Below are positions 34,189 through 45,771 of a DNA stretch of 64,000 nucleotides, piece after piece. The position numbers were made by a program, and so were the translations under genes. Origin of the DNA: Tetrapyrgos nigripes (taxonomy: Eukaryota; Basidiomycota; Agaricomycetes; Agaricales; Campanellaceae); contig JAACJM010000225.1 in NCBI GenBank assembly GCA_013368315.1, positions 1 through 64,000 of the forward strand, given 5' to 3'. The notes below the pieces were generated by a model. That model made no database searches and had not been told where the DNA came from. It saw only the letters and a program-made list of their open reading frames with translations. The stretch's first letter is position 1. The number at the start of each line of letters is the position of its first letter.

Positions 34189-34391
34189 TACTGTCAGGGA
34201 GGTTTGACGTGTGGAGAGATGGTGAAGGTTACGGACAAACTTTACAAAACTCAAACTTGTATAACACGACGCAACAACTGGCAAGTTTTGGGCAAGTTCA
34301 GGCAAGTTCTTCAAAACCAGACCAGTTCTCTGCTACCACATTTGATGTCTACCAGGAACTCTCTTTCATACGTGTAATATAGGCTCGTTCT

Positions 34392-34868
34392 TGGATGGTA
34401 TCTGGAAGTTGGAGAAGGGACGAGCTACGTATGCCTGCTCGAGTGAAAATGTGGTATCTTGCCACTGACAGTGCGACACGAACTTTTAGTACAGGTTCGA
34501 GTTGTTCATCTCTCCATCATTTATGAATGGGTAACATGTCTGGTCTTCTAGTGCTGCGACAATCTTCTTCAGTTTCTGATGTACACACTTTGAAGGATTC
34601 GCTTTCTTCAGTCGGTATGCATACGATCGATTCTGAACGGTACGTCCATCACTACCTACACTGACACCTTTTAGTGAGTCAAGCTGATTTCTCGTTGCCT
34701 CTTCACAGTCAAATATTATCAGGTATTGTTCACGATACCGAGAACATGTTCCAGATTATCACAAGGGATGATAGGGACAAGGTAGCTTTACCCAAGATCT
34801 CGCAACTTCAGAAATCAGAAAGGACTCTTCCTTCCTTCAATCGTTTCCCAGATAACATGTTGCAATAG
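34392..34868 (+). pseudogene. POP4/Rpp29-like remnant (RNase P/MRP subunit)
   Basis: It is read on the plus strand. DGIWKLEKGRA is followed by a 61-bp intron (34429-34489, GTATG...TTTTAG). Next comes YRFELF and, one frame over, SLHHL-stop-MGNMSGLL, and then VHTLKDSLSS. After another possible intron the sequence reads SGIVHDTENMFQIITRDDRD. The order and spacing fit the end of the N-terminal part and the start of the conserved core of POP4/Rpp29, a protein subunit of RNase P and RNase MRP. An internal stop, a frameshift, a missing 5' part and an early end show that it is dead. The assignment is by motif memory; a profile search would settle it. Confidence 0.6.
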
Positions 34869-35487
34869 CCTCTTTGCGTGTTGATTCTTCGGGAGGACGT
34901 TTTAACTTTTAAATGCTTTGGGACTGCGTTAAGAGGCGGACAGTTTGGTTTGGAGGAGTCATAACGTTGGTGGATGACATCTGCTTGCTTGCAGCGAGTA
35001 TCAGAACTACTTTAATCATCAGGTACTTATGCTTCTGATATGGCTCTCTTCCGGATTGGAAGGCTGCTTGCTGCAGGCGGCTAGCCGTTATGATGGATGG
35101 ACCTGCCAGAATGAGCTGTACAGTTTATGTCTCTGTCTCACTGTCAGCGCCAAGTATTCTGAACCAGTCGCTGTAGTCTAGTAAGTTATATATGTTCAAT
35201 AAACCATTCATCATCATTATCTTACAGTCCAATGCAATATTACTAGGATGTATAGTAGTGCTGCTGATACAATACAGTCCGAAATATCTTCCTACACCTC
35301 GCGTCAGTTCACTACGTCTACACAACAAATGCACAAGTCTCACCTGGTGGTCCTCTCTTTCTTCTTTCCCTCCCTTTCGAGGGCCTTCATCTTTCATCTT
35401 TTCTTGGCCGCCTCACCCAACCCTTCCTATTCAAAATGCCTCTCCAACCCCCTCCTCGGATCCGCCCTTCTCTTCTCCATCGTTTTC
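34869..35487. other. Intergenic, no gene supported
   Basis: It is the 3' side of the universal-stress-like gene (minus strand) and the far side of the POP4 remnant. Open frames at 35125-35397 and 35192-35491 have no motif and simple pyrimidine-rich composition. Confidence 0.35.
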
Positions 35488-36768
35488 TTAACCTTTCGTT
35501 CGGGGCGGACGACTATTATAGGGACCTGTATAATGTACATGTGTGAGCGTTGGCAAGGCAAGTGATAGCAAGCCAGCTTCGTCATTCTCCCTCAGGATCT
35601 TCAGGAAAGAGAGGTCGACGACGACGACGACGAAGCGAAGAAGTGGGAAGAAGAAAGAAGAGGTGGGAGAAGCACGGAAGACGGAAGACAGAAGAAGACG
35701 AAGACAAAGAGGTACATAGATACTCACAGGTGAATGCCTCAAAGTATACCGACTCACGCTCCCCATGGCTCCCTTTCCAATTTGCCACGTTTTTCGGCCG
35801 CGGGTGCCTACGATGACTGAGTCGGGTCTGTAGCAGCGGAGTTGAGGAGAGGGTCAGTACAGGGTGATAGGGAGCATGGTCAATAATAAAAGGGAAAAAG
35901 AAAAAGAAAGAAACCACCCCAGGAAACAACTCACCTATACAACGCAATCAACCGATCCAACGTATCTGTTACCTTTCCCGGGATATATTCCAACACTATT
36001 GAAAGTTTCCTCCCGGGTTGGTCAGAGGCAGATTTTGACTGGATATACGCCATGAGGGAACGCGCAGAGTCGCGAATTACGTCGTGGTCTTTTTCTGTGT
36101 AATGTGAGGTGGTTAGTTAGATACATGGAGAGACATAGGTAGGATGAAATAAAAAGGACGAAGAAAGGTAGAGAAAGCTACACACCCAACACATCCTCCT
36201 CCACTCCTCTAAACACAACCAACTCATCCCCGTCCTGGACAAAAGACTCTAAACTCCAATCCAACGCTTCTTGGCCTGATTCGTCGGGGGATGATGCGCA
36301 TAGGAAGACTCTGCCACCGTGTGAGCGTAATCTCTTCGAAAGGACGGAGACCAACCTAGTATTCCTATTCCTCGTATACCCAGCACTCGTACTCCTCAAC
36401 GTGAAACTAAACATACTCGCTACAGGATTTTCAAACGTATCAAAAGACACTTTTGGGGTGTATCCTGGGACGGGGGTTGCATATGGGTTTGGTGAGAGCG
36501 GGTTGACGATGAGAGTACTAGCAGTAGATGGAGCGGAGGAAAGACTTGTTCCGGATGCGGTTCTCAGTAGACTGCTGCTGTGGGTACTGTGGTCAGCTGA
36601 ATAGCCCGCTGAAGTTGACGGCCTCGAAGACGTCGACGAACGACCAGATAACGGCGGTGCATCGTCAGTAGGGGAAGAAGAAAAAGCGGGAAGACCATGT
36701 GTGGATGAAAATGGGGAGGAAAGAGGAGAAGGAGAAGAATGCTTCATTGCTGAGCGGAGGGAGGTCAT
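35488..36768 (-). CDS. Universal stress protein (UspA-like) domain protein
   Basis: Exon 1 (36768 to about 36180) encodes a Ser/Pro/Thr-rich N-terminus, then VSFDTFENP...FTLRSTSAGY and a first beta-strand region with FLCASSPDESGQEALDWSLE and GDELVVFRGV. An intron follows (GTGTGT...TTACACAG). The second exon (about 36094-35938) holds DVIRDSARSLMAYIQSKSAS and KVTDTLDRLIALYR. The third (about 35819-35710) holds PDSVIVGTRGRKTWQIGKGA and MGSVSRYTLRHSP. The block GTRG...GSVSRYTLRHSP is the nucleotide-binding and dimer-strand part of the Usp fold. Fungal proteins of this type are cytosolic and of uncertain role. The last exon is unclear: translation past the GTGAGT at about 35709 runs through a (GAC/GTC)n tract, and the usual VVVRP end is not obvious. 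The product is roughly 300-330 aa. Confidence 0.75.
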
Positions 36769-37133
36769 TGTCGTCGTCGTTACTGGAAGGCCTAGATCCG
36801 GAAGCTATACACCACTATTTATCTCAAATTCCAAGTCTCGCACAATCCACCTCTACGGTTCTAGATCTTGTAATGTTTTTTTTTTGGCCAGACTTTTACG
36901 TTTCTTACTTACCACTGCGCCGATAGGGTTACAACATGACGACTCGTTTTTGCCGTCTCCTATAGCTCTTTGATCCAATGACTCAAAACTGTTTACGCGA
37001 TTTAAGCGTTGCCACCCTTAACTGAGCCCCTACTTAAATGGGCCTCGTAGCAGCAAGAAACCGTTCTCTAGAGCCATTGAATCCTCATCGACATCCCCAG
37101 CATTATACCGTGACTATCACTGTTAGTGCAAAT
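36769..37133. promoter_or_regulatory. Divergent promoter region
   Basis: A 365-bp spacer separates the starts of the universal-stress-like gene (minus) and the FAD monooxygenase (plus), so it must hold both 5' regions. It contains a T run (36877-36885) but I see no certain TATA box. Confidence 0.5.
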
Positions 37134-39503
37134 ATGCCATCCCCTGTCTTGATTGTGAGTTACCAGTCCTTATGTGTGTGCGTGTATCTTTTGACTGATC
37201 TTTGCTTGCGATTAGGTTGGTGCCGGTCCTTCAGGTACTTCTCTCCTGCACCTTTGACATAGACTTGTCATTGAACTCTTACTCTACCAGGACTTTCTCT
37301 CGCGCTAACTCTCCTTCGAAACAACGTTCCTGTACGTATAATCGAGAAGCAACCAAAATATCAAGTTGGACGAAGAGGTCCTGGCTTACAGGCAAGTACC
37401 TAAATCAATGAGTCTGACTTTTTAACGATCCTACTAATAATATCCTATACTATTACAGAGCCGAACGCTAGAAATATACAAATTCCTCGGTGTTCTCCCA
37501 CAAATCCTCGATGCGTCTGGTCCAATACCTAGACTCGAGCAATGGGCACATGGAGGGAAAGAGCCTGTCAAGATCATCGATGTATCCCCCGAAAAGAATA
37601 CTCCATCCCGACCTTATGTGCGTATTTCTTTCTCTTCATCTTTCTCTCCACTTGCAGCTCACGGACCTTCGGTCCATTACTTATGTATATCTCTAAATCA
37701 ATCAGAATCAACCCATGATGCTAAGTCAAGACACACACGAACACATCCTCCGTACCACTCTCGAAAACGACTATGGTTGCAAAGTCGAATTAGGCACAGA
37801 ATTTATTTCATTTGAACAACATCCGGACCACGTCGTCGTTCATCTAGAGAAAACAATCGATGGACAGAAAGTCTCCGAGACTGCGACGTGTGCGTTTCTA
37901 GTCGGCGCAGACGGTGCTCCTTCACAAGTCCGCAAGCAGCTGGGCCTAAGCTTTCTCGGGGAAACAATTACTTCGCCGGGAATGCTCGTAGGAGATGTGG
38001 TTCTCAAGAGATTTGGCAGAAGTGTCCGTGTTTTTTTCTTGTGGTCATATCTGATATCACCGTTGCTGACTTGCTTATTTAAATTTCAGAAAGTGTGTAT
38101 GTGGGGCAAGACCATGGGAGGTGACGGTAGTGGTCGGTAAGTCTTGAATCATTCTTTCTTCAAGGGATTCGCTTTGACAGACAATACCGTGACGTTGTTG
38201 ACTTGTCAGTGTGATCACTTTCTTCAGCCACGAGACAGACGACGATCGCGTTACTTTCTTACTATCAGTAGGAGACGAAAACGACAAGGTGTTGGGGGGT
38301 GGCCGTGAGGCTATCGTAGAAGCTATCAAGGATATGACTGGAAGACCGGATTGGGAATTTGGCGAGTTGATCTACGCAAACCATTGGCAGTGAGTTTTAG
38401 TTTTCCGTGATTGTACTGATACTGAAATCGCTTTGCTTATTTCTTTCCTAGCCCGAATATCCGTATGGTCAATAAATTCGGAGACGGCAGAGTTTTCGTT
38501 ACTGGTGGTAAGCTCGTCCTATGACATCTTTTCATCCTGAATGCCGAAAAAGTCCCATCCTGCATCAGATGCTGCTCATTGCCATAGTCCTACCGGTGGA
38601 CAAGGAACGAACAGCTCAGTACAGGATTCAGTGAGTCTCCTCTTCCTTCCTTCAACAGCTCTAAGTGCTGTATATCTCACACATGAACAGTTCAACCTCG
38701 GCTGGAAATTATCCCTCGTCCACAGAGGCCTTGCTCCCACTTCCCTATTGGACACCTACACCCTCGAACGTCTTCCAGTCATCGCCGCAATGCTTCAAAA
38801 AACTACAAAACTATATCATAAAGCGTTCAATCCTAAAGGTACCGGTGACTTTAACTCCACATGGGCTCGGGACTACGAGCTTCAACAACTTGGGGTGAAT
38901 TATCGTGGGAGTTTGTTGGCTGTTGATACAAAGCCTGAGCACGCTCTCAAGGAGGAGGATTATGATCCTTATCGTGCTGGGCTTGATGGGAGTGTGAGGG
39001 GTGGGGATAGAGCTCCTGATGCGCCTGGGTTAGTCAGACGCAAACTCAGTGGTGCGATTGCCAATGGCTTAGGCCAAGGTCAAGGTCAAAGCAAGGACGA
39101 GAACGAGATGAGGCTCTTTGATGTATTCGTTCCATCAGCGCATACCGTTATCATCTTCGCTGGAGCCTCTTCTAGTTCTACTCCAGACGCCCGGGCCGCA
39201 CTGGACGCTATCCTCAAGAGTGTAGCCGCATATCCCAAAGGCACGGTGCAGACGGTCGTCGTCTATCCGGGATCTGCAACTACAAATGTTACTCAGGGTG
39301 TATCCTCCGAGAACACTACGCACACTGGCAGTGATTATGTCTTTGTGGATCGTGAAGGACACGCGTACAGAGAGTATGTCGCGTCCGAAACGGAGGTGAC
39401 TGTGGTTGTGGTTAGACCTGATGGGTATATTGGTGCAGTGTTGGTTCAACCGGTACCGGAGGGGTTGGAGGTATATTTCAAGAATGTGTATGCATGTGCA
39501 TAA
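37134..39503 (+). CDS. FAD-dependent aromatic monooxygenase (phenol 2-monooxygenase type)
   Basis: A multi-exon gene starting ATG at 37134 (MPSPVLI, intron, VGAGPSG). The exons give the Rossmann motif VGAGPSGLSLALTLL, RRGPGLQSRTLEIYKFLGVL, LVGADGAPSQVRKQLGL and, near the end of the FAD domain, GDGRVFVTGDAAHCHSPTGG with QGTNSSVQDSFNLGWKLSLV. The GxGxxG, DG and GD-x-AH motifs define class A flavoprotein hydroxylases. The C-terminal 200 residues include the thioredoxin-like domain seen in phenol hydroxylases (FVDREGHAYREY, VVVVRPDGYIGAV). It should use NAD(P)H and O2 to hydroxylate an aromatic substrate that cannot be named from sequence. The third intron appears to have a GC donor (CAG|GCAAGT near 37391). 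One donor near 38030 is weak. Expected length is about 600 aa. Otherwise intact. Confidence 0.88.
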
Positions 39504-39915
39504 GAGGATCATCTTAATGTACTACAAGTTTACTATACAAACTCAACTCCACTCAACGATTACCCTTCATATGCATACGAGTTTGGGGGTCTTGTTAATG
39601 TCATATGAGACAGAGAGCATAGTTGGAATGTGGTCAAGAACTGTACACAGTACAAGTATATAAAATACAACTCGCAAGGATACGCGAATTGGGACGTAGA
39701 ATCCAGATCAGAACCGTGACGTAAACCATACTTACTTGGTTGAGTCTTCAAAGTGAAAGCTAAAGCACTGAGCACTGAGTCGTGTGTTGATTCATAGACT
39801 ACTTGATGGTTTGGGGCAAGAAAGAAGATGTATTTGTTTTACAAGACCATCTATCTGCTAATGCAACGACGACAGTAGAGTAGACTACCTATAGCCTGAG
39901 GATATGCTCTCAGTC
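39504..39915. other. Convergent intergenic region
   Basis: The 3' ends of the monooxygenase (plus) and the HET gene (minus) face each other across about 410 bp. I see no gene in it. Polyadenylation signals are not obvious. Confidence 0.45.
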
Positions 39916-41581
39916 TCAGAGCTCCTGCTTCAACGACATCATTTCGACATTGACCACATACTCATGTTGCCACCAAAGTTTTCGGTATTCTTCTCTGGCC
40001 CTCGCAAACAGATACAGGTCGTCTCCGACCTTTGCGTCAGCGGAGTCCACATCTTGAAAATCCGAGGCTGCTGGTATAGTATCCCCTTGCTGAATACGAA
40101 TCTGGAGTGGAGTGTTGGGTATGGGTATCTTGCTGAGGGCTTCGACCTGTGGCCGCGTATCAGTGCTGTAAAATTCCGAATCTGGATTTCTGTACATATA
40201 CTTGATGCAAACCGTCCATGTCTGGCCGTTTGACTTCTTCAGAAGGATTCGATGCAATCGTATCTGGTCAGCTTCGGATATCTGCTCCAGAACGATGTCC
40301 TCGGTGGAGATGTCGAAAATTTCCTTGGTTAACTCGCTGACGCGAGGCATAATCTGGCCGTCGAAAATTGGATGGATCCGGAAGCCTGGGAAATAAGAGA
40401 ACACAGCCTGAGGTACATAAAACTCCATTGTTTGGGACCCGAGCTGGTCAATCTCTGAAGGGGTGAGCATTTCCCGGTAATGAGCCTCAATCCTTTGATA
40501 TGTCCCTTCGGACTTCAAAGACGAGAGTCGGATGACCACGAGTTTTACTATGCCTTCGTGATCTACACCACAGCCAAGGACAACCTTTCGATCTTTGGGT
40601 TCGTCGTCATGATTATAGCCGCCAACATTGTAGAGGTGTATGTGCAACCCTCGGTTGGTTAAGGAGTATGGATGGGCAATGTCCTGGAAGCGTCTGAACT
40701 TTCTCGTCGCCAAGAGGTCGCCGGAAGAGCTGAAGGCTTTTGGGGAATTTGCCAACAGTCCTCCACTATAGTAGTCAGAGCACCAAGCAAAGATGCTATG
40801 GTCATCTGAATGCTTGATAATTTCCTCCTGTAGGCGAACAAAGGCATTATGCTCTCCCTCGCCGTACAAGACAGGCATATGGACGCCAAACAGACCCATC
40901 AGGCAATATGCCATGTCCTCTGGCTTCGACGTTTTCCTTTTTGAAGCCCAAGACATCTTCTGGGCTATACTGAATCCACCTTCATCCACTTCCCGCTGGA
41001 GACGGGCAGGTTCGAGTAGCATAGAACTGGGTATTTTGGTGATGGAATGAATGGTTTCCACAAGACCTTCTTTCGTCCCGATATCCTTCCACAAGTGATT
41101 ATAGAAATAAGCCCTCCTCGGTGCCAGCAGTTCCAGCAGTGTCCAACCACGCGTAAACCACGCCGGGCTCTCTCCTGAATGGGTTTTCAAATCAGACGGG
41201 TTGAGACGGAAAGAATGAACATCATCCAAGTGTACCAGACATACAGCCGAGCGACTATAATATTGGAACATCGAGTTGAGAGACTCGGCGAGCTCAGTAC
41301 TGTTAGACTTGTTGATGCACCATATGTCTATCCAGACATGCTCCAACCTAAGTGCCATAGCTGCCTTGCAAGCCTCTCTGACTTTGGAGTACCCATCCCG
41401 TTTTTTCCAAAGGTGTAGCTTCCGGAACAGGAAGTTCACCTGTGAGGACACGACTTTTCTTCTCTTCTGGGTTCCATGTGTGAGAGATGATGGCATAGGG
41501 AGGGAGATCTTCATGGAAGGTCTTCAGCTCTAGATGGAGATTATCAGGGGTAGACTCGGGGAGTATTTGAATGAGACGCAT
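39916..41581 (-). CDS. HET-domain protein 1, one-base frame break
   Basis: The start ATG at 41581 gives MRLIQILPES, then PPYAIISHTWNPEE (HET motif 1). In the next frame come REACKAAMALRLEHVWIDIWCINK (motif 2, here with IW in place of the usual TC), SAVCLVHLDDV, WFTRGWTLLELLAPR (motif 3), and MSWASKRKTSKPEDMAYCLMGLFGVHMPVLYGEG. A long C-terminal part of unknown fold follows. HET domains act in fungal non-self recognition and cell death. The two parts are joined only if one base is gained or lost around the A6 run at about 41411-41416, so this is either an assembly error or a pseudogene. From motif 2 onward the frame is open for more than 500 codons. Full length would be about 550 aa. Confidence 0.8.
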
Positions 41582-41819
41582 GTAAGGAAGAGGAATAGAG
41601 GCTGCTACAACATCAGACCAAGGCTTTTGGACTACGAAGAACAACTCACCGAGTCAGCGAAGTCAAGAAGGGGTGGGTGGAAAGGCTGCCTCCTGCACTC
41701 CTTAAGTGACAGAGCATTGAATTCTGTTCTTGGGGTGACGAGTGACTTCAACAGCATTTCTACAGCTCAGCCTCGTCGATTGAGTAGAGAGGCTTTGATA
41801 CTCAACCTGCACTCGACCC
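41582..41819. promoter_or_regulatory. Divergent spacer between HET gene and membrane-protein gene
   Basis: 238 bp separate the two start codons. No clear TATA box is visible. The close head-to-head layout would allow shared control. Confidence 0.4.
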
Positions 41820-43145
41820 ATGACAACTCCCATTCTCCTGAGCAACCCAAGTCTTCCAGCCTTCTTTCCAGTTGAGCTTATACCAAACTTCATCGTTCAA
41901 TGGGCGGCAGTCTTACCTCTCGTCTGCCACCTGGCTACTACTCGCAGCGACTTTGACCTTGTCGGATATGCCTCTCTGGCCGGTACTCTCTCTCCTGGGA
42001 TCTTTCCAGAACTTGGGATCCTAGTCGGCATTGCCAGTCTCTTAAAGAGCCCTGATTACATTGAGCTCGAAGGTGCTTTAGGAGGAACCGTTTGGGACGT
42101 CAACTGGGGAAGTCATTTCCGATCGGTGAACGGAGCTGCCCTATCCCTCGTAACTGCCTATGCACTCAAGCAGTCGAGAAACGTGCCAATCAAGATGTCG
42201 GAGAGGGTCCCAAAATCTCAACCCCAGACTGCTAGTTCGACTTCTGCCAACTCGGATCCCTCTCACCATCGTCGATATCAAACCCTTCACAATCTCAAAT
42301 TCACGAGGACGGAAACTAAACTATCGTGGCAGACTGCTCTGTGGACCATCGCCTCCAGCACATGGCTCAAATTCGTCATTTGGGTCAGCCTGTTCAGCAT
42401 TGCGGTCACCTTGTCATTGTTAGGACTCTACGGGACAGCGGTGGGCGTTCTGTGTGGTATCGCCTCCCAAGTAATGTGTCACTACCTCCAAATCTGTCGA
42501 CCATACCGTTACCTCGAAAATAACGAAATGCACGATGCGTGCATGCTCGTCGGGTCACATTCCAATTGCTTCAATTGGTACCTCTGCATCGGGGATAGAG
42601 GAATAGTCGACGGATTACTCAACAAGCCTATGCTCATGTTCCGGAATGGATCGAGTGGGCCATGGTCACGAACTGCGAATATCTTCACGTTCCTGCACTT
42701 CATGCAGCTGCTCGCCATGACATTCGCTGCAGCAAACCAAGGCTGGGACTCTATCGGGATGTGCATACTCATGGTCGTCGCGTGGGTTATGCATTCATTA
42801 GAGCCTTTGCGAGCCGTGCAGACGTGGTTAGAGAAGGATGGGATTTCAATTGAGACGAAGAGTTTTCAATTCCAGGGCCGTGTCGCAATGTTTGGCGCTG
42901 TCCAGATTTTCAGCCAGACGACTGTCTTTAGTTGGATGAATGATATCTTGACGCCTCATAAGCGGAGGAATATTTGGTTGAAAGAGATTTGTCCCTCGCT
43001 GGCGGCATCTTTGGGGAGCGGTGATATGAGGAGCCTGAAGGAAGCTGATAGGAAATGGGTTGAAGAGCAGACGCAGTGGAGTAAAGAGGCAGCAGAGGTG
43101 CTTGACGAAGAGTGGCCTTTAAAGCTGAAAGACGCGCGACAGTAA
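41820..43145 (+). CDS. Uncharacterised multi-pass membrane protein (441 aa)
   Basis: A single uninterrupted frame from ATG 41820 to TAA. Hydrophobic segments lie at about residues 21-40, 182-220 (two helices) and 280-325 (two helices). Conserved-looking blocks are HDACMLVGSHSNCFNWYLCI followed by GDRGIVDGLLNK, and KSFQFQGRVAMFGAVQIF near residue 355. A charged C-terminal tail (KEADRKWVEEQTQW) follows. The layout and the FQFxGRxxM-type block resemble the duplicated roughly 500-aa proteins encoded at 44-46 and 49-51 kb, so it is probably a distant paralogue of them. I recognise no named family and give no function. Confidence 0.75.
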   Translation: MTTPILLSNPSLPAFFPVELIPNFIVQWAAVLPLVCHLATTRSDFDLVGYASLAGTLSPGIFPELGILVGIASLLKSPDYIELEGALGGTVWDVNWGSHFRSVNGAALSLVTAYALKQSRNVPIKMSERVPKSQPQTASSTSANSDPSHHRRYQTLHNLKFTRTETKLSWQTALWTIASSTWLKFVIWVSLFSIAVTLSLLGLYGTAVGVLCGIASQVMCHYLQICRPYRYLENNEMHDACMLVGSHSNCFNWYLCIGDRGIVDGLLNKPMLMFRNGSSGPWSRTANIFTFLHFMQLLAMTFAAANQGWDSIGMCILMVVAWVMHSLEPLRAVQTWLEKDGISIETKSFQFQGRVAMFGAVQIFSQTTVFSWMNDILTPHKRRNIWLKEICPSLAASLGSGDMRSLKEADRKWVEEQTQWSKEAAEVLDEEWPLKLKDARQ

Positions 43146-43753
43146 TGGATTTGGTTGATAGAGTACCTGGACGTTCTGTACAATGATGTAACAACTACTA
43201 AATGAGATGTTGGACAATGAGATCATAGATGGACAGTCGCGAAATATGTCGCCGTAATATGTCCTAACAAAGATTGCTTGTCGTAAATTCTCGTAATCTG
43301 TTCCTCCTCTGCGAATTAATCCTCCTCCATCATCATTGAAATCTCACTACTGCCAGCACGTTGAAGATGCGCATATCTTCATACCACCAGCTCAACGTTC
43401 TCACTCGGTTTGCACAGTTAATATACTATTGAAGTTGACGTCATAAAAGGTACGCATTTTTCTCGAGATATGACTGCGTTGATGAGCTTTTGTGCATAGG
43501 TTTTGCTAAGTACGACGACGACGACAGGCGATGGGATCGGTTGTTTTGGCTGGGTGTGTGTGCGATGAGTTTGGTTTCGGGGATGAGAGCAGGGGAGGTG
43601 CCCAAGTGATTCCGGAGGAAGAGGATAAGAAAGAGTTTTTATTTGGATTGGTGTGAGTGTGCCAAGGGGTGGATGAATAGACTCTAGAGTCGTATGGAAA
43701 GTTGGAAGTGCTGAGCTGGCGCATTACATGCAGCCATCAACACACATCAGAGA
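43146..43753. other. Intergenic, no gene supported
   Basis: 3' flank of the 441-aa gene, then DNA with a short (ACG)n tract (about 43513) and a minus-strand frame (43506-43724) without motifs. The tandem duplication begins at the right edge. Confidence 0.4.
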
Positions 43754-43764
43754 TGCTCGGCACA

Positions 43765-43977
43765 ATGGTTCGCAATAGACTCTTCGGTAGAAATGAACCA
43801 TTCGATCTGCTCGAAACCGACCACTGAGTCTGGCCTCGGAACAGAGACTTACTACTTGAAAAAGGACCTGAACTTCGTCGGCGATACCAACCGGACTGGA
43901 TTGGCTCTTGGCGTACACAGACGGTATCCATAGACAAAGATGACATGTATTCTCGAGCTCTACAGTTTATGGAGTAA
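43765..43977 (+). pseudogene. Short remnant of the membrane-protein family, unit 1
   Basis: It encodes MVRNRLFGRNEPFDLLETDH and is stopped early by a TGA near 43826 (an indel relative to the second unit). It then continues RNRDLL...YQPDWIGSWRTQTVSIDKD and DDMYSRALQFME. The last part resembles AIDKDDLLSRAL in the roughly 500-aa proteins encoded on the opposite strand, so it may be a truncated relative. It is unlikely to be functional. Confidence 0.45.
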
Positions 43978-44242
43978 TTTTCATCTGTTCAGAATGCTGT
44001 AATATGGCCAGACACAAAGCTCTGATCATAATAGTTCAAGGTTTCACCTGAATTAAAGTACTTTCATAGACAGTGACTATGTATCTCGTATTTTCAGTGT
44101 GTAGATTCCCGCCCTATAATATACATATATACTACAATCATGCAAGCCAAAGCCACAAAAAGAAAAAAAAACCACTCGAGCCATACTAGCGATACATACT
44201 AACCCAAGAACAGTGACCATAATACATATAAAATCTTTCAGA

Positions 44243-45771
44243 CTAAACTTTCACAAGCTTCTTCTCCTTTCCCTTCTCCTTCTCCTCCTTCTCCTCCTTC
44301 TCCTCTTTCTCCTTCTCCTCCTCATCCTTGAACTTCCCAAGCGTACATTCCCAATCCTTATACATATTATTCACAATATCCTTCTGATCCTCCAGTACAG
44401 TCTCTATATCCAGCTCATCGATAGGTATCTTGCCAGATGGAATAGACGTTTCTGGATAAACATCGAGGACAGCCCCTTTGAATTTGAGCCAGACGGGAGT
44501 TTCGTTGGGGATGAGATATTTGAGGATGTAGGAGATTCCTGAATTGGAGTTGGTGGTGATAGAGTTGGCGGTGATAGAGGAGGTGGAGGCGGCGGAGGTG
44601 GTTGTGGTAGTGGATCCCAAAGGAGCATTCGAATTCCTCAAAAGGTACAACGACGCAACCGCCATGACCGTCCGATTAGGAAACTGATACCTCTTCACAC
44701 TCTCTTCATCAACATCCCAAACCTTCTTCTTCAACGCTCTACTCAACAAATCATCCTTATCAATCGCCGAAAGCATAAAATTATACCCCCACGAAACCGC
44801 CAACGTCCCCAAAAACAAAATTTGTCCAAAAAGCGTCGCTTGTGGTATCAACAAAATTTGTGCAAGCAACTGAAGCATCGAAAAACGGAACAACACCCAA
44901 CGATCGAATAATCCCTCCATTTAATCCAGTCTGGGAATTCGACGGAAATGTGTGCACGAGTGACTTGGTAAATCTCCTTCTCTGCTCCGAGAACGATAAT
45001 AGCGGATTCGTCGAGCATCATCAGACCATCTCCAGGTGGGGATTTGTCTGGAGGAGAGACAAAGTTGATTTTTACGCGGCCGGAACCGAAGATGCAGCAG
45101 GTTATACCGTTGGCGAGCATTCCTAGGAGGATTAGGGAAAAGGCAAACCAGTCGCCGTGGAGGGCGCAGACGATGGTGCAGACGAGGCTGGAGAGGATGG
45201 GAATGAGGCTGCCGAATAAGACGCTGAAGTCTCGGATGGATGCGGTGAATGGGATGGGTTTGCATTTGGGGACAGTGGTCATGGAGTCTGAAGAGGTGTT
45301 GGTCGGATTTTCCTTGGGATAATCCAGTGTTATGCCCTTCAACTTAACAACCGTAACTATCTGCGGCGTCGTCTCCCTGTTGCCTACTTTCTGCACCTCC
45401 CCTTTCTCTTTCACGTTCCTAAAAAACAAATGCCCTAGATGCCCCGTTTCTTTCATAATCACGCCCGTGTGTACACCAAGAAACTCGGGATCTCGGTGCC
45501 CATTCAGGCCGAACAACTCTGCTGGGTCGATACGTGCTCCAGGACAGAATCCTCTCCAGAAAGGGCTCTTGGCTAGTTGGCCATAGTGTTTAGCCACTTC
45601 GTATCCACCGGGAGAGTTGTACCATACGAGCCAACGCCTCCCTGTGTAGAGCTGGACGGTTTTCATAGCGGATACGGCTTCTGGGCCACCAAAGAAACCT
45701 GCTAGACCAGACGCATCGAGTTGGAATGAAGGGTTTGCGGCTGATAGGACGTTTTGGAGAATAGGTGGCAT
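44243..45771 (-). pseudogene. Multi-pass membrane protein, unit 1 copy, frameshifted
   Basis: The start MPPILQNVLSAANP is at 45771. The first part (to about 44880) contains GFFGGPEAVSAMKTVQLYTG, WRGFCPGARIDPAELFGLNG, a two-helix segment (SLIPILSSLVCTIVCALHG, then WFAFSLILLGML) and PPGDGLMMLDESAIIVLGAE. The second part, in another frame, begins MLQLLAQILLIPQATLFGQI. The intact copy has CCATGGAAAAAACGG where this one has A5 (about 44878), so a single lost A breaks it. The C-terminus carries a Lys/Glu-rich tail (KEEKEKEEKEEK) not present in the second copy. The upstream MST start used in the second copy is closed here by a TAG. Function unknown; assembly error not excluded. Confidence 0.75.

Noticed and set aside
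35192..35947. Several overlapping Ser/Arg-rich frames
   Set aside because: Composition bias from pyrimidine-rich and (GAC)n tracts around the 3' end of the universal-stress-like gene.
44243..44350. Leucine-rich plus-strand frame opposite the membrane-protein C-terminus
   Set aside because: It is antisense to the Lys/Glu-rich tail of the minus-strand gene.
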